This document shows positions 42,985 to 51,730 of a DNA stretch of 64,000 nt, in pieces. A program made the translations under genes and the position numbers. How positions within the stretch are numbered: the first letter of the stretch is position 1; each line of letters begins with the position of its first letter. The notes below the pieces were generated by a model, which was not told where the DNA came from, ran no database searches, and worked only from the letters and a program-made list of their open reading frames with translations. The stretch comes from Euglena gracilis (lineage: Eukaryota > Euglenida > Euglenophyceae > Euglenales), in contig CP154956.1 in the NCBI GenBank assembly GCA_039621445.1, forward strand, positions 27,100,667-27,164,666, read 5' to 3'.

Positions 42985-43316
42985 TGTGTGCGGCAGACGG
43001 GAGATCCGACGGAGTTAGGTCGCTGGCGCGTAGTACCAGGCCGAGTATCGCTCGAGTGGCTTATTCGGTAAGGCACTGGGCTCACACACGGGAGGTCGTG
43101 GGTTCGAGATCCAGGTCCCGCCGTGTGAGTCCTGATCGATCCCGTACGGTCAGAGGGCATACCGCGGGGATCGATCGGCGCGTGCGGCTGCGCACGTGGA
43201 CGAACGTTGATCGGTCGGATTCCCAGGGGCGTGGCCCCTCGCTAGCGGACGAGCCCCAGCAAGTAGTATGAGCTGCCCCGTGGCCGTCCAACAGCGGGTG
43301 GCTAAACCTACATTCA
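42985..43316 (+). repeat. TRIM-2 right LTR
   Basis: It parallels the left LTR throughout, with the tRNA-like segment at about 43050-43121 and B-box GGTTCGAGATC at 43101-43111. It ends ACATTCA before the CCCAT duplication. Confidence 0.88.
43050..43121 (+). other. tRNA-Val-like sequence in TRIM-2 right LTR
   Basis: The same organisation as in the left LTR. The anticodon-loop region CTCACACACG and the B-box carry one change each. Confidence 0.6.
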
Positions 43317-43321
43317 CCCAT

Positions 43322-43672
43322 CCCCCGTGCCTTAGGGGGGTGCTGGGCGTTCATACCGGAACAATTGTTAAGGTTTTTTGGAGGGAAATCTCCACTTCAC
43401 GTATCAATGTAAGAGAATTACGTGCAGCCATCAGCACAGCGAAAAGTATAAGCAGGCCAGGGGAAACGGTGTCCCTTTCAGTGGACAATCAGGCAATTCA
43501 TTATTACCTGACAAAGGAGGGTGGCAGAAAGGACCCTTTCAACAGCCTCCTACGGCCACTTTTCACCTGGTGCATGTAAAAAATTTAAAATCTACCTGTG
43601 AAATGGATCCCTTCACAGGAATGCTGAGCAGACCCCATAAAGCAGGTGGGAGTCAGACAGGGGGGATTACTT
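43322..43672 (+). pseudogene. DIRS-like RNase H fragment
   Basis: The frame gives 'INVRELRAAISTAKSISRPG', 'VSLSVDNQAIHYYLTKEGGR' and 'DPFNSLLRPLFTW', the RNase H pattern with ELxA, the DNQ catalytic aspartate and the downstream pairing helix typical of DIRS-type elements. A stop and frameshift at 43577-43590 break it before the DPxSR-like end. It continues in the next frame into the methyltransferase-like domain. Confidence 0.7.
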
Positions 43673-43673
43673 A

Positions 43674-43973
43674 ATGGACACCCAGCTCTCTCAATGGCTA
43701 ACGCGGCATTTCAAAGATTTCATAAATTTGGACACAAATTTGTTTGCCTCCTCAGGCAATAATAAACTGCCCAGTTTTGTGCCCAGGTGGCCCCACTGGG
43801 AGGCAGCAGCAGTGCATGCCCTCCCACGTCCCCTGGGCAACATGGGGGGACTTTATGCCAATCACCCATGGCCAATAATTCAAAAATTCCTCCCACCATT
43901 GAAACTTTTTACCCTGACCAAAGTTTTGATGGTCACCCCCTGTTGGGTTCAGCCACGTTGTAGCCCCAATTAA
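43674..43973 (+). pseudogene. DIRS-like DNA adenine methyltransferase-type domain
   Basis: 'LDTNLFASSGNNKLPSFVPR', then 'YANHPWPIIQKFLPP' and 'KVLMVTPCWV'. This is the order of the Dam-like domain that follows RNase H in DIRS elements (motif NPPW here degraded to NHPW). The catalytic motif change and the early stop mean it is inactive. Confidence 0.65.
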
Positions 43974-44171
43974 TAAAGATGAAAGTTCCAGGGCCCCCAT
44001 GCCTGAAAATCACCCCCTACAAGGGCGTGTTCACCAATTGCAGGAGCGAGATAATGCCACCACCAGTGGCCCCCTCCTTTTGCATGACTTGCTCAGGAAA
44101 AAAATGGCGGGGAAACAAGTACAGAATAAAACCATTGATGATTTCCTGGGAAGTAATCCAAGCTTAAAGCG

Positions 44172-44385
44172 TTGTCAAAGCGCTTTTACGCTTCTTTGGG
44201 TTATTTTGCAAAAAATGTAGGAACCCCACCCTTGATCCAATTAATTCAGTTTTCTAAGGCACAAGCCCGTAATGCATATAGTGCAGTGCTTTTGATTCCT
44301 GTGTTTGGTGGACTGAGGTTGCACATCATGTTAGCACGTTACATAAGACTTTGGAAGCAGCCAGTACTCGGGGTGAGCGCCTGTT
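44172..44385 (+). pseudogene. DIRS-like tyrosine recombinase, N-terminal remnant
   Basis: 'GTPPLIQLIQFSKAQARNAY' and 'FGGLRLHIMLARYIRLW' follow the methyltransferase-like domain at the distance expected for the start of the recombinase. The catalytic Arg/His/Arg/Tyr part is missing: the sequence is cut at about 44385, where minus-strand Gag-like frames begin. The assignment rests on position more than on motif. Confidence 0.45.
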
Positions 44386-45144
44386 CGAGAATGTCCAGGT
44401 ATGTTCTGGGACATAGTGGAAAGGTTCTCCTCTGACGAAGAAGGGCTGAAACCAACGACTTAGTGACCTTTTCTGGTGCCTAATAGCGGCCAGTTTCTTC
44501 GTCCTTTCTTCCACGGTGCCTAGGCTGGTCAGGGTATCCTGAGTCCGGAGCTGGGCATCCGCGGACATGGGTGGTGAAGCAGGTCCATCCTGCTCTTCAT
44601 CTCTCGATCCGAAAGATTGGGTCTGTCGACCACGAGCCTTACCTTTCGGTTTACTTTGGCCGTAGCCGGACGATGCAACGGCCGAATAGTCGTGCATGGT
44701 GGTAGAGCCTTTCGGCTGTCCGCCAGGCTGGCCTCCAGCACCACCTTTCGGTGGTGGTTTCCCATCACCGCCTTTGGCAGCAGGAGGCGACGCCTGCGGC
44801 TTACTCCTGGTATCAGGATCCGATGTTGCCAGAGCAGACGTTTTCCGTCTGGGCGAAGCGGGCACAATGACCGCTGGATCGCGCATGACGCTCCGAGGGG
44901 TCGGCACTCGATCCTGGGGTTGTTCAGCCGGCCGTCGCCGAGCAGGTTCATCCTGCCCGACTGGGCGTGATACTGTGGTCGTCACCGGAATCGGTGCTTC
45001 CACAGGCGCTGACACTCCTAGAAACTCTGCCATTGTCCTTGGGACGGCAGGGACCCTGCGCGGAGTCGGTTGTCGTGGGGGTATCTCCTCCACTTCCATC
45101 TCGGCATCCAGTCGGGGAGGTTGATACTCCACAATCGCTTGCAC
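44326..45144 (-). CDS. Gag-like low-complexity frame, third part
   Basis: A 272-codon frame with Pro/Ala/Gly/Lys-rich composition ('PPKGGAGGQPGGQPKGSTTM', 'GQSKPKGKARGRQTQ'). It is basic and disordered, with a more ordered C-terminal piece (KKLAAIRHQKRSLSRWFQPF). No zinc knuckle is seen. I take it as part of a retroelement structural protein, on context and composition only. Its C-terminus overlaps the end of the DIRS-like fragment on the other strand. Confidence 0.4.
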   Translation of the reverse strand: MQAIVEYQPPRLDAEMEVEEIPPRQPTPRRVPAVPRTMAEFLGVSAPVEAPIPVTTTVSRPVGQDEPARRRPAEQPQDRVPTPRSVMRDPAVIVPASPRRKTSALATSDPDTRSKPQASPPAAKGGDGKPPPKGGAGGQPGGQPKGSTTMHDYSAVASSGYGQSKPKGKARGRQTQSFGSRDEEQDGPASPPMSADAQLRTQDTLTSLGTVEERTKKLAAIRHQKRSLSRWFQPFFVRGEPFHYVPEHTWTFSNRRSPRVLAASKVLCNVLT

Positions 45145-45601
45145 AGGTGCTACGGGAGGGTGACGGTGCGACAGATGTCTCTGTCAGCTGGGGTTCATCC
45201 CCTGATTTTGGCTGCCCTGCTGCCGGAGGTGGGGGTGGGGGGACACCGACATCCAGTGCCTCCACAACCTCAGTGGCAAAGCTTGATGCTACGCCTCCAC
45301 CTCTTGGCGTTAGTGCAGCAGCCACAGCAATAATGCCGGTGACCACGGCGCCGAGCACACGGCCTCCTAATGAGGTGCGTGCTGTGGGACTGGATGGTTC
45401 CTCGGGGATATCATCGACGACCACACCAGCCACCTCGGCTGGGGGCTCAGCCGTCGGGATAGGCGTTGCAGTCACAGGTATATCCCCTGTGGGTGCTTCG
45501 TCTGGCCGAGGTTGTGCCAGAGTAGGCAGAGCAGCGTAGAGGATATCGTCCACGTTCTCACCTTCCTTCTGAGGTTCTCCTCGTCCCCACATGCCAGTCA
45601 A
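44948..45601 (-). CDS. Gag-like low-complexity frame, second part
   Basis: A Pro/Ala/Thr/Val-rich frame with an Ala/Val run (GRVLGAVVTGIIAVAAALTP) that could form one hydrophobic segment. It overlaps the preceding and following frames, so one ancestral frame has probably been broken by indels. Unrecognised. Confidence 0.35.
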   Translation of the reverse strand: MTGMWGRGEPQKEGENVDDILYAALPTLAQPRPDEAPTGDIPVTATPIPTAEPPAEVAGVVVDDIPEEPSSPTARTSLGGRVLGAVVTGIIAVAAALTPRGGGVASSFATEVVEALDVGVPPPPPPAAGQPKSGDEPQLTETSVAPSPSRSTCASDCGVSTSPTGCRDGSGGDTPTTTDSAQGPCRPKDNGRVSRSVSACGSTDSGDDHSITPSRAG

Positions 45602-46173
45602 TAAACGGGAGCGGCCGCCACGGAGGCCGGGGAAACAGATCGTTCCCCTGCCGTTTGCGGGGCAGAGACGAAGGATACAGCTGCTCCTGTCGGAGACGGC
45701 GGCGCTGCCTGCTGTATGGTGACGGAGCCGCTGCGTTCGCGTTCCTCCCGCCGCGGAATCGCGGCGGTGGAGGCGACGGACGCCACACGTGTCCTTCGCG
45801 CCAGAGGTTCACCATCCGGGGCGATGAAGGCGCGCAGATCATTGGGCGATCGAGGATAGTCGGGGTGCCATCGGCATCCTTGAGCCTCCGCCAGCCTGTT
45901 AAAGGCCAGCGGGCTGCTGCTGGCGTTGTTGGGCCAGGGTGGCGGCCATGATGGTCGCACCCAGGCGTTGGCCGGTCTGATCGGGCCTAGGAGTTCGCGG
46001 TAACGCGTGTCCTCCCAGACCTCGAAAAACCCCTCCTCGAATTCCTGTACGCATGCCAGATTCGGCATACGAGTTCGAAGATGGGCTTGGGGTAGTTTAT
46101 CAACTGCAGGAATACCTCCCGGTCGAGGGTACCGCCGAACTGTCGCCGCAAATGTTCCTCCATGCTGATACAA
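45598..46173 (-). CDS. Gag-like frame, first part
   Basis: It contains an ordered region ('CVQEFEEGFFEVWEDTRYRE', 'NRLAEAQGCRWHPDYPRSP') followed by a Ser/Arg-rich stretch. The upstream continuation in another frame (to about 46300, 'MEVYIHLPDHQDARPG') suggests the true start lies there. It may be a distinct retroelement Gag or the analogue of the extra frames at 47.9-50.1 kb. Not recognised. Confidence 0.35.
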   Translation of the reverse strand: MYQHGGTFAATVRRYPRPGGIPAVDKLPQAHLRTRMPNLACVQEFEEGFFEVWEDTRYRELLGPIRPANAWVRPSWPPPWPNNASSSPLAFNRLAEAQGCRWHPDYPRSPNDLRAFIAPDGEPLARRTRVASVASTAAIPRREERERSGSVTIQQAAPPSPTGAAVSFVSAPQTAGERSVSPASVAAAPVY

Positions 46174-46434
46174 GCCAGTGCCAGTTGCGGCGCAGGTTGG
46201 CGAAACTTCGACGACCTCCTATCGGGTCGGTGTAGTCTGTCGGCAAGCTTTCCACACCAGGCCTGGCGTCCTGATGGTCAGGGAGATGTATATACACCTC
46301 CATGATGTAGGTGGTCCAGGGCTCACCACCAGAACCGCTGCAGCATAAAAATACGCTGATTGTGGACGGGGCGACCTTTGCCCTGAAGATTCGGGGCGTC
46401 GCGACACACATGCATATGCATGCGGCGTCCCATC

Positions 46435-46905
46435 TCCAGGCCGGGGCAAAGGCAAGGGAGAAGGCGCAGGCGCGGCCGGCAAAGGCAGGGCTGAAGGTAA
46501 GGGTGGGGGTAAGGGTGAGGGTAAAGAAAAAGGTAGGGAGGAAGAGGGGGAGCAACCAGCAGAAGCCCCTTCGGACTTTGAGCAAGCGCTCAAATGGAGG
46601 ACGAGGGTTGGCGACTGCAGAATATATACCATTGTGCGGGAAACCGCCCCTTAACTCCTCCAGAGGCAGTCATCGACGTGGTATTACTCGACACCAAGAA
46701 CAGAGTAAGACAATTCCATTACGGAGTTGATCTGTAATCCTTCGATGGTGAAGGTGGCAAACCCTTGCTGGATGCCCCGCCGGGTTTCTGGGAGCTCTGG
46801 TTTTGGCTGAGATACCCGTGCCAGAAGAGAAAATGGTCGCAGTTACCTTCACCTTCTGGGATTCCGAGGTCAGCGTGTGTTGGCTCGGAATCTGAAAGCC
46901 TACTT
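46435..46905 (+). repeat. Inverted copy of the KG-rich frame (arm 1)
   Basis: About 470 bases match, in opposite orientation, the segment 48100-48615: 'GGCAAAGGCAGGGCTGAAGG', 'CCAGCAGAAGCCCCTTCGGA' and 'GCGTGTGTTGGCTCGGA' occur in both. This arm has stop codons and a deletion in the frame, so it is a pseudogene copy. Confidence 0.8.
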
Positions 46906-47495
46906 TTCCTTTCCTTTTTCTTTTCGGCCGGTTGAGGCCTTAGGGCTGCCAGACGGCACAACTTTTCCTGGCCTAAGCCAACCCCCCACTCCTCTCAACT
47001 TTCCCCCCCGGGGCAAATGCTGTCGCGGGCAGTTGTTTTTGTACAGTAGGATTTTTCTTTTGTGTGGTCAGGTTTGACTGGCCATGCGCACTGCCCAGGT
47101 TTGACTGGTCAGAGGCCCCCCTATTTCCACCCCTCCCCATGAGTTTTCCTGGAATGCCCAGAGACCCAACCCCAAGTGCCTTTGGCACACCCAAACTGGG
47201 TAGATGGGTTTGCTTGGCAAGGAAACCTGCCAGCCACATTTTCCCCGGTGGGCTATAATATACCATATACCCATAAGCCCGCAGAATAGGTGAAACCATT
47301 TTGCGCGTTTTCGGCTTCTGGGTTCCTCTCCTTTCCGCCCCCCCCCCCGTTTCGAGTGGACCCCTGTGCGATGGAAAGGGCCCTTGTGGATGCGCCAGGG
47401 TGCACCTCCCACAGACCGGGTCTGTGGGAGGTATCTGTGTCCGACATCCCTGTGGCCAGAATGACTGGTCCAAAGAGGAAATCGGGCATAGCCCT

Positions 47496-47507
47496 GGGAG
47501 GAGGATG
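47496..47507 (+). promoter_or_regulatory. Polypurine tract before LTR
   Basis: GGGAGGAGGATG abuts the TG of the LTR at 47508, the expected place and strand for plus-strand priming. It identifies that LTR as a 3' LTR of an element lying to its left. Confidence 0.65.
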
Positions 47508-47820
47508 TGTACCAGGCGTATGCTTCTGTCCACTTCCGATGAGGAAGTTAGGGTGGAAGCAGATCCTATTAGGATTTGCTAATGGGTGCCCACTCTGTCT
47601 CCAGAAGTGGTATTCTGTTTTCTTTGTTTGCCTTCCTTTTTCCCGGACCGGACTTTGTTATCCAGTCCGTCCTCCCTGCATTGCTTTCTGCTTTGCTTCT
47701 TGGGAAATTGGGAAAAGGGTTTTTCTCTTACTCTGATTTTAAGTTGCCAAGTTGGTGCGCAAAGGCGAAAGCGAAGGATTTTTGGGAATTGGGAAAAAGG
47801 ATTTGGGAATCAGACGTGCA
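47508..47820 (+). repeat. Ty3-type LTR (3' LTR or survivor of a third copy)
   Basis: 313 bases from TGTACCAGGCGTATG to CAGACGTGCA. No primer site follows (CTGTTATCCC). Its first third is closer to the LTR at 59492-59795 than to the LTR at 39429, so it may not be the original partner of copy A. Directly to its right begins the end of the minus-strand element. Confidence 0.82.
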
Positions 47821-47910
47821 CTGTTATCCCGAGGCGTTGGAGGGCTTCCGCGGACGCCAAATCCCCAGAAGTCGACAGGAAATTCCTGTCCACAGTACTT
47901 ACACAGGACG

Positions 47911-49035
47911 TCATAACTTTGTGGGTAGGCCAGGGAAACGCGCTGTACGTGGAAGTCTGAGCCGTAATGGCTCACCAGCCACTCCTGGAGGTTGTTGCAC
48001 CACAACACCTCGATCAGGCGTTGTACGTCGGGATGCAGTGGGTAGTATTGCCACTGCACGCCGAGGGGCCCGACTGTGGATATGCAGTCGACGACTGCCT
48101 TCAGCCTCCGAGCCAACACACGCTGGTATCGGAATCCCAAATGGCGCTGGTAACTGCGACCATCGGAATCGCTGAAAAGACCCCTGTTCTGGCAGGGGTA
48201 TCCCAGCCAAAACCGGAGTTTCCAAGAAACACGGCTGGGCATCCAGCAAGGGTCTGCCACCTTCACCTTCGAAGGCGTACAGATCAATGGAATGGAATTG
48301 TCTGACTCTGTTCTCGGTATGGCGTAATAACACGTCGATGACTGCGTCTGGAGGGGTGACTGGGCGGTTTTTTGCACAATGATATCCATACTGCAGCCGC
48401 CAACCCTCGTCCTCCAGCTCCTCCTTGAACTTAAGCATTTTCTCAAAGTCCGAAGGGGCTTCTGCTGGTTGGTCCTCCTCTTCCTTCCTACCTTTTCTTT
48501 TACCCTCACCCTTACCCTCACCCTTACCTTCAGCCCTGCCTTTGCCGGCCGCGCCTGTGCCTTCTCCCTTGCCTTTGCCCTCAGCCTTGCCTGTGTCCTT
48601 TCCCATCTGGCGAAAACCAGAGGGTCGGGTTCTCGGTGGAGCAGGGGTCGGTTCGGCTCCTTCCCATTCCATCTCTGGGGAGGGACCTTGCCGTTCTGCT
48701 GCACGTCGCGGTGATGGCGTGGCTGCGCCTTGGCTTGGAGCCTGGCGTGGGCTTGGCTTCGACGCAGGGGGTCGCGGCTCCTTCCACACCGGAGGGATCG
48801 GCGCTGGCATTACGGCAACAGGACGGCTCATAGCCACCTGTGCTTCAGCGGGTGGTTGTCCATCCGGGGTATCCTGGCTGGCTTCCACCAGCATTGCCAC
48901 ACTGCCTTCCGCGTCCCTTGGGCTGGGACGCCCAGGCTGTGGGGTAAGGTTTTCCGTGGCTCGATCGTGCTTAAGGGTGGCAGGTAGTACTGCCACTCCT
49001 GCCGGTGGCTCGCCGCGTAATACCGGGGTTGCCAC
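47911..49035 (-). CDS. Extra frame 3' of pol: KG-rich protein, second part
   Basis: A 374-codon frame: a Pro-rich N-terminus, a highly regular Lys/Gly/Glu stretch ('GKAEGKGKGEGTGAAGKG', 'EGKGEGKGEGKRKG'), then an ordered segment ('FEKMLKFKEELEDEGWRLQY', 'TPPDAVIDVLLRHTENR') and a broken C-terminus that continues in the next frame ('VQWQYYPLHPDVQRLIEVLW'). It lies between the chromodomain integrase and the LTR at 47.5-47.8 kb. A nucleic-acid-binding or second structural protein is possible, but no family is recognised. An inverted partial copy at 46435-46905 shows it belongs to a repeated element. Confidence 0.45.
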   Translation of the reverse strand: MATPVLRGEPPAGVAVLPATLKHDRATENLTPQPGRPSPRDAEGSVAMLVEASQDTPDGQPPAEAQVAMSRPVAVMPAPIPPVWKEPRPPASKPSPRQAPSQGAATPSPRRAAERQGPSPEMEWEGAEPTPAPPRTRPSGFRQMGKDTGKAEGKGKGEGTGAAGKGRAEGKGEGKGEGKRKGRKEEEDQPAEAPSDFEKMLKFKEELEDEGWRLQYGYHCAKNRPVTPPDAVIDVLLRHTENRVRQFHSIDLYAFEGEGGRPLLDAQPCFLETPVLAGIPLPEQGSFQRFRWSQLPAPFGIPIPACVGSEAEGSRRLHIHSRAPRRAVAILPTASRRTTPDRGVVVQQPPGVAGEPLRLRLPRTARFPGLPTKL

Positions 49036-49285
49036 CCGCAGCTGCGGTTGGTACGGATGGTATGGGGTGTATCCACGGCCCTGAAGGGCAGCCAGAGAGG
49101 AATATACCTCGTCCAGTGCTCCTCACATGTGAATACTGGCTCCTGCAGGAAGTGCCGAGCAAGCTCATTCTGCTCGGTTCCTGGAGGTGCCATGTGGTAG
49201 TTGGGAACCTCTTGCCCACGCGGGACATCCCCCCGGTCTGGACAGGAGGTGCACTGGGAGGTTCGGTTGCCACACGGTGTGGAGG

Positions 49286-50125
49286 TTAATCCTCCACAAC
49301 TATGGGCTCTACCTGCCGCCGTGGCTCAACGCCAGGGGCAGGGGCGACCGGTGGTGCCTGTGGCATCCCGTGTGCTTGCATGCGTTGGACGTACGCCTCG
49401 GGGGGCACGTCGGACAGTCCGGCTGGGAGCACGCGTGCGCCGCGCGGGTAATCCGCATGCGTCGCGTACTGCGAGACAAATTGCTCCGCTGGCGGCTCGC
49501 GTGGCGGCATTCGCTGCGGCGAGGGCGGGCGAGCAAAGATTCTCGTCATCCCAGAAGGGACATGCACAGCCTCACCTATTGGTGGGGGTGTGTGCTCATG
49601 CATGTGCGCGGTGTGGGATCCCACCGGCGTCACCAGGTCCATCATCGCCTCGCAGGCTCTAATCCGGAATCGGATGCCGACGAGAAATACCGTCTCCCCG
49701 TCATCACGGCTTGACCACAGGGACAGCACTGAGCCACTGGAGTGTTGGCTACCACCAACAACTGTGCACATTATGCATCCCAAAGGGCTTGCATAAAGGG
49801 CTCCGTTGGGGGGGGGGGGGGCGTAAATATGCATCGCCCGCTCCAACGTCTCCGTAGTGCGAAAGATCATCTCTCCCGCATACAGAGACAGGCACGATCC
49901 GCGCTGCCCTGGTGGCTGGGGTGCCGGCTGCTGGACGGCAGATGGATCTGGTACCACATATGCGTACCTGCTGCTGGTGGCCGCGGCCAATACCGGGGCT
50001 GCAACCCTGTCAGCATGTGGCGCGCCCGGGATCTGGGCCTCAGCATACTGCGGGTACTGGTAGTATGGCGCGCCAGGAGGCTGCTGCCATGGTGGACCTG
50101 GTCCCGGTCCGCACCGAGGTAGCAT
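49286..50125 (-). CDS. Extra frame 3' of pol: Pro/Gln-rich protein, first part
   Basis: A 279-codon frame beginning MLPRCGPGPGPPWQQPPG. Low-complexity Pro/Ala/Gln ends enclose an ordered core ('FRTTETLERAMHIYAPPPPN', 'GALYASPLGCIMCTVVGGS', 'DGETVFLVGIRFRIRACEAM') with beta-strand-like alternation. It starts about 200 bases downstream of the integrase stop. Between 49285 and 49035 the reading continues in other frames, so this and the next frame were probably one protein. A YC-rich Gag-like or coat-like role is a guess. Confidence 0.45.
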   Translation of the reverse strand: MLPRCGPGPGPPWQQPPGAPYYQYPQYAEAQIPGAPHADRVAAPVLAAATSSRYAYVVPDPSAVQQPAPQPPGQRGSCLSLYAGEMIFRTTETLERAMHIYAPPPPNGALYASPLGCIMCTVVGGSQHSSGSVLSLWSSRDDGETVFLVGIRFRIRACEAMMDLVTPVGSHTAHMHEHTPPPIGEAVHVPSGMTRIFARPPSPQRMPPREPPAEQFVSQYATHADYPRGARVLPAGLSDVPPEAYVQRMQAHGMPQAPPVAPAPGVEPRRQVEPIVVED

Positions 50126-50322
50126 GATGCCACCCGAACGACGACTGAAACGAAGGGTAACATTCGTGTCAGTCGCTGGTGAGTGCTAGCGCACTGAAAA
50201 ACTTCTATCTTATTAAAGAAAAGCTGCGAGAAAGAGGGAGAGAGAGTGAGATGCATGGGGGTGGGGAGGTATAACACTAAACATTCACATAAAACACACG
50301 CATTCTCCAAAACGAAATCGTT

Positions 50323-50769
50323 TCAGAAAGTGTTTATGTTTACGTCTATGTTATTGCGCTTATTCCACAGCTTCCAATCCTGCTGGATATATCCAACAAA
50401 ACTGGATGCTGGCTCCCAAGTGTCCTCCTTTGGCCCATCCCCTTTCCAGCGAACTTCCCAGTAGTGCACACCCCTGTCGACCTTGTGGTCTATTATCTTA
50501 TCAACCACAAAGTCGTCCGTTTCAGGTAATCTGGAATGGGGCTTGAAAAATAAGCAGGGGATAGCTTTTCTCTCTGGGGGGCTTAGGTGTGGTTTGAAAT
50601 CGTCCATATGGACGTCCTCAATCCCGCTGGGCAAGGCAATTTTATATCGCCCGCTCTTACCTAACCTCTCCAAAATTTGGCATGGGCTGAGCCAAAGAGG
50701 GTCTAGCTTGGAAGATTGTATGCAGGTGCGGCTATTCCGTACCCACGCGCGGTCATCTGGACTATACAC
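50323..50769 (-). pseudogene. Ty3-type integrase C-terminus with chromodomain
   Basis: Integrase C-terminal barrel remnants ('LDPLWLSPCQILERLGKSGR', 'YKIALPSGIEDVHMDDFKPH') are followed by a chromodomain: 'VDKIIDHKVDRGVHYWEVRWKG' type start, then the EDTWEP motif and a terminal helix. Chromodomains at the integrase end mark chromoviruses and steer insertion to modified histones (family knowledge). The aromatic positions Y, W and W are kept. Confidence 0.88.
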
Positions 50770-50887
50770 AGGTGTGTTGAAGTTTTGTAAAAACGATTTA
50801 CGTTTGTTGGAATCAATTTATGTGATACATGTTTGGACTGCAGAGGGGACTGATTCCACTTGTTTAAACCACGTTTCACAGCTGACT

Positions 50888-51484
50888 CTACTTCGGGCGG
50901 GTCTCTCCGAGGTCCCGTCCGAAAACAATTTTATACGGTGAGTGTGTTAGTACCAACCCTGGCAAGGTATTGATGTAAAGTAAACACCAATGAAGAACGG
51001 ATAAAAAATTCTTCCGCGAGTCAGCCAGTAAAAGGCGGAGCATATTGAAAACCGATTTCACGGCTGCCTCGGCTTTGCCATTGCCTTTCGGGCGGTATAT
51101 AATGGAAAAATGCTGCTCAATGCCGAGCAAACCGCACAAAGTTGTGAAAAACCGCGAAGAGATCAAGTGATTTTGATCACTCAGGATTTCCAGGATTTCG
51201 TTCAGTAAACCTATTAGGCAAATACATTTCTTCGGGAAAAAAGATGCCACAATTTGGGCTGTCAACCCTGCTTTCTGGCATGGAATGGCTACGATGTACC
51301 CACTCAGCCGACAGACGACAACAAAAACGTAATCGTAAAATTTTTCATCCGATCCTTTGCAAGGTTCGAGTTCAAGAAAATACATGCAGATGGACGTAAA
51401 AATGTCTGGTGGTACGCGGAAAAAGTCCATCATACCAGGGGGGGGGTACCTCTGCGCGGTTTCACAGCCTGACAAGTTTGGCAC
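50888..51484 (-). pseudogene. Ty3-type integrase catalytic core
   Basis: The D,D-35-E core can be followed: 'MMDFFRVP' (first Asp), 'EILSDQNHLISSRFF' (second Asp) and 'SIIYRPKGNGKAEAAVKSVF' (Glu, with the usual P..NGxAE motif). This frame continues to 'SPYKIVFGRDL', the standard end of the core. It is separated by frameshifts from the zinc-binding part and the C-terminus. Confidence 0.9.
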
Positions 51485-51499
51485 CGTTGCAAAAATTCG

Positions 51500-51730
51500 C
51501 TAACAGCGCGAATATAAGTCTTTTTCACTCAGGGTTGTGCAGTATCTGCGACCCACCAGTGAAAGACGTTTGGGGGCCCTAGGGTGACCATGGATGTGAC
51601 AGCTCGAAATTGCATCATCAACCAGGTCTTGAGGTATACAATATTTATAACCAGAATCATTCCGGAAAATAACTCGCAATGGTGATAGAGGGAAATTCCC
51701 TATGGATTCACCATTACGAAGTCTATTCAC
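51500..51730 (-). pseudogene. Ty3-type integrase N-terminal zinc-binding (H2C2) domain
   Basis: 'SSCHIHGHPRAPKRLSLVGR' supplies the two His of the H2C2 finger; 'EKDLYSRC' supplies the first Cys. The second Cys lies just beyond a frameshift ('CQTCQ'-like region at 51470-51490). Confidence 0.75.

Larger units (their letters stand above)
42288..43316 (+). mobile_element. TRIM-2: miniature LTR retroelement with tRNA-Val-like LTRs
   Basis: The LTRs are 42288-42628 (341 bases) and 42985-43316 (332 bases), both TGTGTGCGGCAGAC...CTACATxCA. A perfect five-base target duplication CCCAT flanks them (42283-42287, 43317-43321). The primer site TGGTAGCAGGGG (42629-42640, one mismatch to initiator tRNA-Met) and the purine-rich tract GGGATGGGAG (42975-42984) are in place. 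The 356-base interior has no frame of note. Each LTR contains a tRNA-like sequence with A-box TGGCTTATTCGG, anticodon loop CTCACAC (CAC, valine) and B-box GGTTCGAGACC. The LTRs are nearly identical outside a few indels, so this insertion is younger than TRIM-1. The element cannot move without enzymes supplied by another element. Confidence 0.9.
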
